64,000 nt of DNA from Arion vulgaris (GCA_020796225.1 CM036760.1:2044501-2108500); one strand, 5' to 3'; positions 24,429 to 35,970 are shown, counted from the stretch's first letter. Numbers and translations: made by a program. The notes: generated by a model not told the origin, from the sequence alone.

Positions 24429-24895
24429 TATTACAGTCTTACAGTCTGACAGTATTACAATATTACAATCTTACAGTCTGACAGTATTACAATATTACAA
24501 TCTTACAGTCTGACAGTATTACAATATTACAATCTTACAGTCTGACAGTATTACAATCTTACAATCTTACAGTCTTACAGTCTGACAGTATTACAGTATT
24601 ACAATCTTACAGTCTGACAGTATTACAATCTTACAGTCTTACAGTCTGACAGTCTTACAGTCTTACAGTCTGACCGTCTTACATTCTTGTTTTCTTTTTA
24701 CAAGTTGATGTACAGAAACCTACAAGAACACAGTCTGACAGTATTACAATCTTACAGTCTTACAGTCTGACAGTATTACAATCTTACAGTCTTACAGTCT
24801 TACAGTCTTACAGTCTTACAGTCTGACAGTCTTACATTCTTGTTTTCTTTTTACAAGTTGATGTACAGAAACCTACAAGAACACAGTCTGACAGT
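24429..24895. repeat. nested ACAGTCTTAC / ACAGTATTAC repeats
   Basis: Roughly 10-bp units (TTACAGTCTG, ACAGTATTAC, AATCTTACAG) form a 23-bp higher-order unit. A spacer beginning TTACATTCTTGTTTTC (24680 and 24833) was copied along with about 150 bp of array, and a third truncated copy follows at 24897. Confidence 0.9.
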
Positions 24896-25429
24896 TTTGT
24901 TTTCTTTTGGAAGTTAATGTATGGAAACCTACAAATTTGAGGTGCTCAAACAGACCAGACCAGATCTGGAGAAAACCGTGGTGGAGACTGCAGCAATACA
25001 CAGTATATTGTCGCTTTCTCACTTTCTAAATTCTAAATCTATTACTGAATCTATGAGTAGCCATATATGTGATATTTTTGGTATCAAACATCGTGAACTT
25101 TTTACTGTCTAATTTACTTACATATTTAGTCAGTGTTCAACCCTTGAATTAATTATCATGTTATTAGAAAAGCAGTTGGCATCTGTTGATGCAACTGAAC
25201 GTGGAAGTAGTGTCTGTGAAGGACATATTTTTGAACTAATGTCGATGTGAACTCTCATTTTATCTGTGAATATTATCACAAATAAATTCGGTCAGGTCTA
25301 ACCGACTCAAACATAGATGATACATTAAAATCAGCCTGCTCCAGCTTGACATCACAATTTCCACAACTTGTAACATTTATGTTGTGTCATATTTCACACT
25401 ATTTTTAATGTCAGTTTAATATTTCTTTT
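24896..25429. other. unique spacer with a short frame
   Basis: Contains a 63-codon plus-strand frame (24921-25112) with no recognisable domain, splice sites or homology to other parts of the window. I do not call it a gene. Confidence 0.4.
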
Positions 25430-25785
25430 TAAACTGAAATATCAAGTCTGAATGTTTTAATATTATTCTATTAATGTTTTTAAACTGAAACATCAAGTCT
25501 GAATGTTTTAATATTATTCTATTAATGTTTTTAAACTGAAATATCAAGTCTGAATGTTTGAATATTATTCTATTAATGTTTTTAAACTGAAACATCAAGT
25601 CTGAATGTTTGAATATTATTCTATTAATGTTTTTAAACTGAAACATCAAGTCTGAATGTTTGAATATTATTCTATTAATGTTTTAAAACTGCAACATCAA
25701 GTCTGAATGTTTGAATATTACTCTATTAATGTTTTAAAACTGAAACATCAAGTCTGAATGTTTGAATATTACTCTATTAATTTAT
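25430..25785. repeat. 51-bp minisatellite, 7 copies
   Basis: Unit starting AAACTGAAATATCAAGTCTG. Because 51 is a multiple of 3, a 77-codon minus-strand frame stays open, but its protein is a plain repeat of the unit. Confidence 0.96.
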
Positions 25786-26150
25786 TATTTATATTATTAT
25801 TGCAGTCGACTTATGGCGGCCGCGCCATCAATCAGCTGTGCCCCAGTATACCACAAGTTTGTACAGTACCGATATATATATATTATTATTACTAATTCTC
25901 TCGTATCGTTATACGTTCATAGGGCCCTAAGCAATTTCTCCATACCCTCTATCCTGAACCGTTCATCCCCTCTCATTGCCTGCTTTGAATTCTTAGATCT
26001 CTTTATCTCCATGTTTTCAACTTTCCCCATCATTCCTCTTGATACTGCTTGTTACTTGTTCATTCTTATTGTCTTCTTATAACATGTTATTCATTGTCTA
26101 TTATTCTTATGAAACTTAAGTTGTACTGAATGTTGATTCATATATTTCTT

Positions 26151-29100
26151 GAGTTATGTATAGCTGAAAGTTGTTAGGTTTGTAGCTGAAGTTGTTAGAG
26201 TTATGTATAGCTGAAAGTTGTTAGAGTTATGTATAGCTGAAAGTTGTTAGAGTTATGTATAGCTGAAAGTTGTTAGAGTTATGTATAGCTGAAAGTTGTT
26301 AGAGTTATGTATACTGAAGTGTTGTTAGAGTTATGTATAGCTGAAGTTGTTAGAGTTATGTATAGCTGAAAGTTGTTAGAGTTATGTATAGCTGAAAGTT
26401 GTTAGAGTTATGTATAGCTGAAAGTTGTTAGAGTGTATGCTGAAAGTTGTTAGAGTTATAGCTGAAAGTTGTTAGAGTTATGTGTAAAGCTGAAAGTTGT
26501 TAGAGTTATGTATAGCTGAAGTTGTTAGAGTTATGTATAGCTGAAAGTTGTTAGAGTTATGTATGCTAAAGTTGTTGAGTTATGATGCTGAAAGTTGTTA
26601 GAGTTATGTATAGCTGAAGTTGTTAGAGTTATGTATAGCTGAAAGTTGTTAGAGTATGATAGCTGAAAGTTGTTAGAGTTATGTATGCTGAAAGTTGTTA
26701 GAGTTATGTATAGTCTGAAAGTTGTTAGAGTTATGTATACTGAAAGTTGTTAGAGTTATGTATAGCTGAAAGTTGTTAGAGTTATGTATAGCTGAAAGTT
26801 GTTAGAGTTATGTATAGCTGAAAGTTGTTAGAGTTATGTATAGCTGAAAGTTGTTAGAGTTATGTATAGCTGAAAGTTGTTAGAGTTATGTATAGCTGAA
26901 AGTTGTTAGAGTTATGTATAGCTGAAAGTTGTTAGAGTTATGTATAGCTGAAAGTTGTTAGAGTTATGTATAGCTGAAAGTTGTTAGAGTTATGTATAGC
27001 TGAAAGTTGTTAGAGTTATGTATAGCTGAAAGTTGTTAGAGTTATGTATAGCTGAAAGTTGTTAGAGTTATGTATAGCTGAAAGTTGTTAGAGTTATGTA
27101 TAGCTGAAAGTTGTTAGAGTTATGTATAGCTGAAAGTTGTTAGAGTTATGTATAGCTGAAAGTTGTTAGAGTTATGTATAGCTGAAAGTTGTTAGAGTTA
27201 TGTATAGCTGAAAGTTGTTAGAGTTATGTATAGCTGAAAGTTGTTAGAGGGTTAGTATAGCTGAAAGTTGTTAGAGTTATGTATAGCTGAAAGTTGTTAG
27301 AGTTATGTATAGCTGAAAGTTGTTAGAGTTATGTATAGCTGAAAGTTGTTAGAGTTATGTATAGCTGAAAGTTGTTAGAGTTATGTATAGCTGAAAGTTG
27401 TTAGAGTTATGTATAGCTGAAAGTTGTTAGAGTTATGTATAGCTGAAAGTTGTTAGAGTTATGTATAGCTGAAAGTTGTTAGAGTTATGTATGCTGAAAG
27501 TTGTTAGAGTTATGTATAGCTGAAAGTTGTTAGAGTTATGTATAGCTGAAAGTTGTTAGAGTTATGTATAGCTGAAAGTTGTTAGAGTTATGTATAGCTG
27601 AAAGTTGTTAGAGTTATGTATAGCTGAAAGTTGTTAGAGTTATGTATAGCTGAAAGTTGTTAGAGTTATGTATAGCTGAAAGTTGTTAGAGTTATGTATA
27701 GCTGAAAGTTGTTAGAGTTATGTATAGCTGAAAGTTGTTAGAGTTATGTATAGCTGAAAGTTGTTAGAGTTATGTATAGCTGAAAGTTGTTAGAGTTATG
27801 TATAGCTGAAAGTTGTTAGAGTTATGTATAGCTGAAAGTTGTTAGAGTTATGTATAGCTGAAAGTTGTTAGAGTTATGTATAGCTGAAAGTTGTTAGAGT
27901 TATGTATAGCTGAAAGTTGTTAGAGTTATGTATAGCTGAAAGTTGTTAGAGTTATGTATAGCTGAAAGTTGTTAGAGTTATGTATAGCTGAAAGTTGTTA
28001 GAGTTATGTATAGCTGAAAGTTGTTAGAGTTATGTATAGCTGAAAGTTGTTAGAGTTATGTATAGCTGAAAGTTGTTAGAGTTATGTATAGCTGAAAGTT
28101 GTTAGAGTTATGTATAGCTGAAAGTTGTTAGAGTTATGTATAGCTGAAAGTTGTTAGAGTTATGTATAGCTGAAAGTTGTTAGAGTTATGTATAGCTGAA
28201 AGTTGTTAGAGTTATGTATAGCTGAAAGTTGTTAGAGTTATGTATAGCTGAAAGTTGTTAGAGTTATGTATAGCTGAAAGTTGTTAGAGTTATGTATAGC
28301 TGAAAGTTGTTAGAGTTATGTATAGCTGAAAGTTGTTAGAGTTATGTATAGCTGAAAGTTGTTAGAGTTATGTATAGCTGAAAGTTATGTATGGAGTTAT
28401 GTATAGCTGAAAGTTGTTAGAGTTATGTATAGCTGAAAGTTGTTAGAGTTATGTATAGCTGAAAGTTGTTAGAGTTATGTATAGCTGAAAGTTGTTAGAG
28501 TTATGTATAGCTGAAAGTTGTTAGAGTTATGTATAGCTGAAAGTTGTTAGAGTTATGTATAGCTGAAAGTTGTTAGAGTTATGTATAGCTGAAAGTTGTT
28601 AGAGTTATGTATAGCTGAAAGTTGTTAGAGTTATGTATAGCTGAAAGTTGTTAGAGTTATGTATAGCTGAAAGTTGTTAGAGTTATGTATAGCTGAAAGT
28701 TGTTAGAGTTATGTATAGCTGAAAGTTGTTAGAGTTATGTATAGCTGAAAGTTGTTAGAGTTATGTATAGCTGAAAGTTGTTAGAGTTATGTATAGCTGA
28801 AAGTTGTTAGAGTTATGTATAGCTGAAAGTTGTTAGAGTTATGTATAGCTGAAAGTTGTTAGAGTTATGTATAGCTGAAAGTTGTTAGAGTTATGTATAG
28901 CTGAAAGTTGTTAGAGTTATGTATAGATGAAAGTTGTTAGAGTTATGTATAGCTGAAAGTTGTTAGAGTTATGTATAGCTGAAAGTTGTTAGAGTTATGT
29001 ATAGCTGAAAGTTGTTAGAGTTATGTATAGCTGAAATTTTAGTTAGTAGCTGAAAGTTGTTAGAGTTATGTATAGCTGAAAGTTGTTAGAGTTATGTATA

Positions 29101-29965
29101 GCTGAAAGTTGTTAGAGTTATGTATAGCTGAAAGTTGTTAGAGTTATGTATAGCTGAAAGTTGTTAGAGTTATGTATAGCTGAAAGTTGTTAGAGTTATG
29201 TATAGCTGAAAGTTGTTAGAGTTATGTATAGCAAAGTTGTTAGAGTTATGTATAGCTGAAAGTTGTTAGAGTTATGTATAGCTGAAAGTTGTTAGAGTTA
29301 TGTATAGCTGAAAGTTGTTAGAGTTATGTATAGCTGAAAGTTGTTAGAGTTATGTATAGCTGAAAGTTGTTAGAGTTATGTATAGCTGAAAGTTGTTAGA
29401 GTTATGTATAGCTGAAAGTTGTTAGAGTTATGTATAGCTGAAAGTTGTTAGAGTTATGTATAGCTGAAAGTTGTTAGAGTTATGTATAGCTGAAAGTTGT
29501 TAGAGTTATGTATAGCTGAAAGTTGTTAGAGTTATGTATAGCTGAAAGTTGTTAGAGTTATGTATAGCTGAAAGTTGTTAGAGTTATGTATAGCTGAAAG
29601 TTGTTAGAGTTATGTATGCTGAAAGTTGTTAGAGTTATGTATAGCTGAAAGTTGTTAGAGTTATGTATAGCTGAAAGTTGTTAGAGTTATGTATAGCTGA
29701 AAGTTGTTAGAGTTATGTATAGCTGAAAGTTGTTAGAGTTATGTATAGCTGAAAGTTGTTAGAGTTATGTATAGCTGAAAGTTGTTAGAGTTATGTATAG
29801 CTGAAAGTTGTTAGAGTTATGTATAGCTGAAAGTTGTTAGAGTTATGTATAGCTGAAAGTTGTTAGAGTTATGTATAGCTGAAAGTTGTTAGAGTTATGT
29901 ATAGCTGAAAGTTGTTAGAGTTATGTATAACTGAAAGTTGTTAGAGTTATGTATAGCTGAAAGTT
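26151..29965. repeat. 26-bp minisatellite, about 147 copies
   Basis: Unit GTTATGTATAGCTGAAAGTT plus GTTAGA (26 bp). Copies from 26300 to 26760 are ragged with many 1-4 bp indels. From 26760 to 29965 they are nearly identical, with rare scars at 27250, 28387, 29035 and 29233. Confidence 0.98.
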
Positions 29966-30436
29966 TCATGTTTTGTTGTCATGATGTATAATGCCATGTT
30001 GTGTGATTCAATATATGAAACATGTTATCCATAGAACAGCAGCTTTTAATGGTATTATATTATGTACAATTTGAAGATGTATTGCTAGTAATACTAGATT
30101 GGTTTCCTCCCAGACTTTGACTTCATTGTCAGCAAGTGTAGTTCACGCTACTACTAGATGACCACTGGACTGACGAACGTCACACAGTCTCAAATGACTC
30201 TTGAATGAGCAGTTACGGAGCGTGCAACGTGAACTTAAGTAACCCCAGACAAAATTGGTTGACCTTGCCAAACAGTGTTGAGGTCAGTATTGGATTTGGC
30301 TGTTTATGTTCATCGGTAGCGTAGTTCGATCTGTAGGAAATCATTTACTAGAGAAGTGAATAAACCTCATCGGTAGCTTAGTTCAATCTGTAGGAAATCA
30401 TTTACTAGTGAAGTGAATAAACCATTCTTTAACATT
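29966..30436. other. spacer with one tandem duplication
   Basis: Single-copy sequence except for a 57-58 bp duplication (CATCGGTAGC..., 30311-30368 and 30369-30424). No gene supported. Confidence 0.55.
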
Positions 30437-30448
30437 AGTAAGCATCAA

Positions 30449-30535
30449 CCGTGCTAGACATGTATAAACCGTGCTAGACATGTATAAACCGTGCTAGACA
30501 TGTATAAACCGTGCTAGACATGTATAAACCGTGTA
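30449..30535. repeat. 20-bp minisatellite, 4-5 copies
   Basis: Unit ACCGTGCTAGACATGTATAA (20 bp); the final copy is truncated. Confidence 0.94.
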
Positions 30536-30594
30536 GATATTGGTATAAAAGCTGATATGAAATATGGACGAGAATGTGACATGACAAAACATAA

Positions 30595-31215
30595 AATGAC
30601 GTGACCGTTTATATAAATATAGTAAAGTCGACATGACAAAATGACGTGACCGTTTATATAAATATAGTAAAGTCGACATAACAAAATGACGTGACCGTGT
30701 ATATAAATATAGTAAAGTCGACATAACAAAATGACGTGACCGTTTATATAAATATAGTAAACTCGACATGACAAAATGACGTGACCGTTTATATAAATAT
30801 AGTAAAGTCGACATGACAAAATGACGTGACCGTTTATATAAATATAGTAAAGTCGACATAACAAAATGACGTGACCGTTTATATAAATATAGTAAAGTCG
30901 ACATAACAAAATGACGTGACCGTGTATATAAATATAGTAAAGTCGACATGACAAAATGACTGACCGTTTATATAAATATAGTAAAGTCGACATGACAAAA
31001 TGACGTGACCGTTTATATAAATATAGTAAAGTCGACATAACAAAATGACATGACCGTTTATATAAATATAGTAAAGTCGACATAACAAAATGACATGACC
31101 GTTTATATAAATATAGTAAAGTCGACATAACAAAATGACGTGACCGTTTATATAAATATAGTAAAGTCGACATAACAAAATGACATGACCGTTTATATAA
31201 ATATAGTAAAGTCGA
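30595..31215. repeat. 45-bp minisatellite, about 14 copies
   Basis: Unit starting ATGACGTGACCGTTTATATA, 45 bp. The length is a multiple of 3 and the unit lacks minus-strand stops, so minus-strand frames of 99-219 codons arise (for example a repeated STLLYLYKRSRHFVM). These are repeat products. A single missing G at 30960 shifts the frame, which is also evidence against selection on a protein. Confidence 0.96.
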
Positions 31216-31499
31216 TATTGTAATAGAAGAAGAGAAATATAATCAGCTAGATATTTATGATTTAAAAATTCTAAGTAATGGATTGGTTAACAAAACACAA
31301 TAAATATGCTGTAATAAATGTTTTAATTACAATTTACTGGACATAATTTGTAAGTAAACAATTTTTATAGTTTGTTCCAAAATTCGTAAACATCTTTACC
31401 AAACGATATAAAATCAGTCACTTGATTGTATAGTACAAAATAATCATAAACAACACGACAAAAACAAACACAGACTCCAGTAAATAGACTAAACAATAT
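31216..31499. other. AT-rich spacer with family E copy
   Basis: At 31362-31425 a short dispersed repeat (GTTCCAAAATTCGTAAACAT then CTTTACCAAACG) is shared with 41683-41715 and, inverted, with 42805-42880. The rest is unique. Confidence 0.5.
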
Positions 31500-31915
31500 G
31501 ACATCATCAGGTACCGTGCCAGCTGGCGTAGGCGATCAAGGATCTTCACAATTCTCTGTCTTTAGTGTTTGCTATCATCTCAGATGTTGACGCTCGACCG
31601 TTCCATGAATTCTGGCTAACCAACATTTGCTCTCTCTGTCTTCTTCTGTTTCGTCTACCCTCAATTTTACCAGTTGTCACAATGTAGTCTAAACCTATCT
31701 TCTCTATCACATGTCCGACAAATGATGACTGCCTCTTTCAGGATACTGTCTCTGTGTCTTGACCTTATTCAACACCTCAGCATTAGTCATTTTAACAATC
31801 CATGGGATTCTCATTATTCTTCTGTAAAACCACATCTCTGAGGCCCTCAGAGATGTTTCGATCTGTGTGTTTCTTGCCCATGACTTGGCTCCGTATGTCG
31901 GTATTAGTTTCATGT
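31500..31915 (-). mobile_element. LINE ORF2 C-terminal relic
   Basis: The minus strand reads YGAKSWARNTQIETSLRASE, EMWFYRRIMRIPWI and TNAEVLNKVK, the classic W-x2-6-LEAFEMW-YRR-LRI-W block downstream of the RT domain in RTE/Jockey-type LINEs. After a frameshift near 31710 it continues FVGHVIEKIGLDY, TGKIEGRRNRRRQ and IANTKDREL, ending near a WHGT-like terminus. Internal stops and shifts make it inactive. Its 3' end is close to 31500. Confidence 0.85.
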
Positions 31916-31998
31916 AGCACTGAATAACTTACATTCTGATCTCAATTAGTAATGACTTGTTGCATATACTGTTTCTTATGATCTAGTTCAATCATTTG

Positions 31999-32275
31999 AA
32001 ATACTGCACTGTTCAGAACCTGCTGCGCTATGTTCCATACTGCACTGTTCAGAACCTGCTGCGCTATGTTCCATACTGCACTGTTCAGAACCGGATGTGC
32101 TATGTTCCATACTGCACTGTTCAGAAACTGCTGTGCTATGTTCCATACTGCACTGTTCAGAACCTGCTGCGCTATGTTCCATACTGCACTGTTCAGAACC
32201 GGATGTGCTATGTTCCATACTGCACTGTACACAACCTGCTGTGCTATGTTCCAAACCTGATGTGCTATGTTCTTA
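31999..32275. repeat. 36-bp minisatellite, about 7.5 copies
   Basis: Unit starting TACTGCACTGTTCAGAACCT (36 bp), with GATGTGC/CTGCGC variants. At 36 bp it stays open in several frames on both strands (frames of 76-115 codons); these are artefacts. It abuts a family B copy. Confidence 0.95.
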
Positions 32276-32279
32276 ACAT

Positions 32280-32448
32280 TATATCAAATTTCCACACAAT
32301 ATTTTCACCATCTTCTAAATTACCTCGGCTCCCTCGCCGGTGACACAGAGTTTGTGCACTGCCGCTGAGATCTTCCTGTGTAGAAAGAGATCGGAAGACA
32401 CATGGTTACTCACCGAAGTGCAATGATGATGGTCAAATCAATCAATTA
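32280..32448 (+). mobile_element. family B (LINE 3' end) copy
   Basis: Core CTGCCGCTGAGATCTTCCTG, then ACACATGGTTACTCACCGAA, GCAATGATGATGGTC and a short AATCAATCAATTAATC tail. The best-preserved 3' terminus of the family in this window. Noncoding relic. Confidence 0.75.
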
Positions 32449-32621
32449 ATCATGATTTAGTGTTATGACTATAAAGTGTTCCTTCTCATTAAATGTCACA
32501 GCCGATTCCGTTTCTTGTTTATAAGGAAATTGTTTATGCTTTTATTTCAAACTTTATGGGTAATATTTATCATATGTTTATTGTTTGTTTTAATCTCAGT
32601 GTATGACTCATCTGCTCAGCA

Positions 32622-33113
32622 ATGACGGAATACGGTACAGCCATTCAGAATCTGGACCGTTTAATTCTGGACACGACTTTCCTAGCGCATTTCCATCATG
32701 TTTGGTCGGGTATTTTCCGGTTTCGTTTGCTGAGCTACTGAGTTAGTGCTTGAGCAACGCGGTGAGCAATGAATGTTACATAAAATGCTTTTTTGCTGTG
32801 TCAATCGTGTGTTTGTTGTGGGTATTCAGAAAATGGCGGACAGCGGTTATGGCGAACTGACTCAATCTGGCGTATGCAGTTATATTGCGTGTGCAGAAAG
32901 TTAGATTTTGTTGTGATTGTTGTTACCTTCGACATGAATTGCAATTCAAGTGATGAACAATTTAGTGTTTACACTTTAGCGACAGCCATATGCATTTATG
33001 CGACACAGGTTGCTTTTTGCATCGGTTTCATTCTATAATTAGTTCACACAGGAGACAATTGTTAGCATTTCGTGTGATTTTTTTGGACAATTATGGGGTG
33101 ACCCGTTGCAGTG
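32622..33113 (+). repeat. dispersed family A, copy 2
   Basis: Second copy of the element at 22205-22735. Here the small frame starts with an ATG at 32834 in a good Kozak-like context (AAAATGGCGG) and reads MADSGYGELTQSGVCSY then IACAES before a stop. Copy 1 lacks the ATG but continues seven residues further. Neither copy alone looks functional. Confidence 0.7.
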
Positions 33114-33250
33114 AGTACATATGAAGTATGTATGACTCATACAATTTAAGAGAAGTGACTACATGAGAGAAATGTCTGATCAACTGCTAGTAACAACTTT
33201 TACAAGAAAGAGAAGATGTGGATATGTTGAGCACAGTCTGGAAGAAATTA

Positions 33251-33575
33251 TTATAGAATCACAAAACAGGCATTGAAGTGGGAGACAAAGGGTTCAAGAA
33301 TCAAATGACTTTCTTTTCTCCAATCATGTTTTGCTTCACAATGTAAGGATACGAAAAGATATCTGGAACGAGCTTTCGTGTGCGTTTCATAAACTGTTGA
33401 TCTTGTCACCTCTGTTATCTCTGAAGTCCACCACTTACGTGGTCGGCCTTTTGCTTTGTATCCATTATATCGGGGCAACATTAGTATTTGAGGTGCACTG
33501 TCTGTTGGTAATCTGCTTATGTGGCGAACCATTTAATTTGTTGTTTCTTGATGATGGTCAGTACTGATGGGTTGT
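33251..33575 (-). mobile_element. LINE C-terminal relic
   Basis: The minus-strand frame contains HISRLPTDSAPQILML, GYKAKGRPRKWWTSEITEV and CEAKHDWRKE. GRPRKxWxxxI is the hallmark of LINE ORF2 C-termini. Just upstream in another frame is IKKQQIKWF, the usual RLRWFGH block, so one frameshift separates them. It is homologous to 61880-62160 (-) and partly to 50283-50340 and 61712-61760 (+). Confidence 0.8.
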
Positions 33576-33776
33576 TTCAAATTGTTTCGCCTGGATTTTT
33601 ACAAAGGACGATGGCACCAACCGTTCAGAAAGCAATGGCAAACTACTGAACGTAATAATGTCTAGAAAAATCACAAACAGCGTTAAAAAGCTGGGGTTGA
33701 TTCGTAAAGTCCTGTAAAGGATACGCAATTAACTAACTATACAATGACATATTTTCAAACAAACTGAACAGACGCC

Positions 33777-33882
33777 ATATCTACATAGATGATTACGTAA
33801 ACATTCTATTTCTTCTTTAGATGTGTTAGTATATCTACATAGATGATTACGTAAACATGATATTTCTTCTTTAGATGTGTTA
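33777..33882. repeat. 53-bp duplication, 2 copies
   Basis: TATCTACATAGATGATTACG... occurs twice head to tail with one substitution. Confidence 0.9.
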
Positions 33883-33984
33883 GTATGTCTCGACGTTCTT
33901 ATTCACGTTTACTTTATAATTATGCGCCATTTTTGTTTAATCTAAAAACGGTCTAAAGATGAAAGGTTGACTTCATTGTACCGG

Positions 33985-35571
33985 GTCTTACACAATTTGG
34001 TTTGGTCGCTCTCGGAAGAAATGTTACATCACCTGTCAAGAGTATTGCACAATTTGGTTTGGTCGCTCTTGGAAGAAATGTTACATCACCTGTCAAGAGT
34101 ATTGCACAATTTGGTTTGGTCGCTCTTGGAAGAAATGTTACATCACCTTCCAAGAGTATAGCACAATTTGGTTTGGTCGCTCTTGGAAGAAATGTTACAT
34201 CACCTGTCAAGAGTATTGCACAATTTGGTTTGGTCGCTCTCGGAAGAAATGTTACATCACCTATCAAGAGTATTGCACAATTTGGTCGCTCTTGGAAGAA
34301 ATGTTACATCACCTGTCAAGAGTATTGCACAATTTGGTCGCTCTTGGAAGAAATGTTACATCACCTGCCAAGAGTATTGCACAATTTGGTCGCTCTCGGA
34401 AGAAATGTTACATCATCTGTCAAGAGTATTGCACAATTTGGTCGCTCTCGGAAGAAATGTTACATCACATGGCAAGAGTATTGCACAATTTGGTCGCTCT
34501 TGGAAGAAATGTTACATCATCTGTCAAGAGTATTGCACAATTTGGTCGCTCTTGGAAGAAATGTTACATCACCTGCCAAGAGTATTGCACAATTTGGTCG
34601 CTCTCGGAAGAAATGTTACATCATCTGTCAAGAGTATTGCACAATTTGGTCGCTCTCGGAAGAAATGTTACATCATCTGTCAAGAGTATTGCACAATTTG
34701 GTCGCTCTCGGAAGAAATGTTACATCATCTGTCAAGAGTATTGCACAATTTGGTCTCTCTTGGAAGAAATGTTACATCATCTGTCAAGAGTATTGCACAA
34801 TTTGGTCGCTCTCGGAAGAAATGTTACATCATCTGTCAAGAGTATTGCACAATTTGGTCGCTCTCGGAAGAAATGTTACATCACCTGTCAAGAGTATTGC
34901 ACAATTTGGTCGCTCTCGGAAGAAATGTTACATCATCTGTCAAGAGTATTGCACAATTTGGTCGCTCTCGGAAGAAATGTTACATCACATGTCAAGAGTA
35001 TTGTACAATTTGGTCGCTCTCGGAAGAAATGTTACATCACATGTCAAGAGTATTGCACAATTTGGCTTGGTCACTCTCGGAAGAAATGTTACATCATCTG
35101 TCAAGAGTATTGCACAATTTGGTCGCTCTTGGAAGAAATGTTACATCATCTTGTCAAGAGTATTGCACAATTTGGTCACTCTCGGACGAAATGTTACATC
35201 ATCTGTCAAGAGTATTGCACAATTTGGTCGCTCTCGGAAGAAATGTTACATCATCTGTCAAGAGTATTGCACAATTTGGTCGCTCTTGGAAGAAATGTTA
35301 CATCATCTGTCAAGAGTATTGCACAATTTGGTCGCTCTCGGAAGAAATGTTACATCACATGTCAAGAGTATTGCACAATTTGGTCGCTCTTGGAAGAAAT
35401 GTTACATCATCTGTCAAGAGTTTTGCACAATTTGGTCGCTCTTGGAAGAAATGTTACATCATCTGTCAAGAGTATTGCACAATTTGGTCGCTCTTGGAAG
35501 AAATGTCAAGAGTATTGCACAATTTGGTTTGGTCACTCTTGGAAGAAATGTCAAGAGTATTGCACACAGCA
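33985..35571. repeat. 52/57-bp minisatellite, about 30 copies
   Basis: Unit containing AGTATTGCACAATTTGGT, GAAGAAATGTTACATCA and CTGTCAAG. The first five or six copies are 57 bp (GGTTTGGT), and most of the rest are 52 bp, having lost the 5-bp TTGGT duplication. The 52-bp unit has no stop in any forward frame, so all three plus frames stay open for 1.3-1.6 kb (439, 471 and 554 codons). The proteins are just the unit read in rotating frames. The last two copies are shortened and join the SINE at 35572. Confidence 0.96.
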
Positions 35572-35703
35572 CAATCTTTGTAGCTCCGGAAAGAATCCAA
35601 AGGGTCTCTAGGAAAAATGTTCTATCTAGTAGAACTGTGCCGTCTGGATTCGAACCCACTACTTGAAGAACGGAAGGCAAATACTTAACCACTACGCCAC
35701 AGA
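35572..35703 (-). mobile_element. tRNA-derived SINE (type 2)
   Basis: On the minus strand a pol III A-box TGGCGTAGTGG (35689-35699) and B-box GGTTCGAATCC (35646-35656) match consensus exactly and start 43 nt apart, as in a tRNA. The stems around the B-box do not pair well, so it is a SINE head and not a working tRNA. The body continues to about 35572 (GGAGCTACAAAGATTGTGCT) and merges with the 52/57-bp array. No poly(A) is visible. Confidence 0.8.
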
Positions 35704-35925
35704 TAACTCTACTTTTTACTTAACCACTACGCCACAGATAACTCTACTTTTTACTTAACCACTACGCCACAGATAACTCTACTTTTTACTTAACCACTAC
35801 GCCACAGATAACTATACTTTTTACTTAACCACTACGTCACAGATAACTCTACTTTTTACTTAACCACTACGCCACATATAACTCTGCTTTTTACTTAACC
35901 ACTACGCCACAGATAACTCTGCTTT
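35684..35925. repeat. 35-bp array amplified from the SINE head
   Basis: Seven copies of a 35-bp unit starting TTAACCACTACGCCACAGAT. Each contains CCACTACGCCA, the reverse complement of the SINE A-box, and the first copy is the SINE's own. Each unit therefore repeats the 5' head of the SINE plus its upstream flank. Confidence 0.95.
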
Positions 35926-35970
35926 TTTATCGACAAACTTTCAACAAATTTAATGACAAAATACGTGCGC

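Noticed and set aside
25801..25870. Exon after ATTATTATTGCAG reading MAAAPSISCAPVYHKFVQY
   Set aside because: An acceptor-like sequence and a GC-rich GCGGCCGC patch are present, but no donor or continuing frame was found.
30494..31178. Minus-strand frames of 99-219 codons
   Set aside because: 45-bp repeat translated; a 1-bp deletion shifts frame, with no sign of selection.
34002..35666. A 554-codon plus-strand frame, with 471- and 439-codon companions
   Set aside because: It is the stop-free 52/57-bp repeat unit read in rotating frames; all three frames are open and the peptide only repeats the unit.
35640..35702. Functional tRNA gene on the minus strand
   Set aside because: A and B boxes are perfect, but acceptor and T stems do not pair and the sequence continues into a SINE body.
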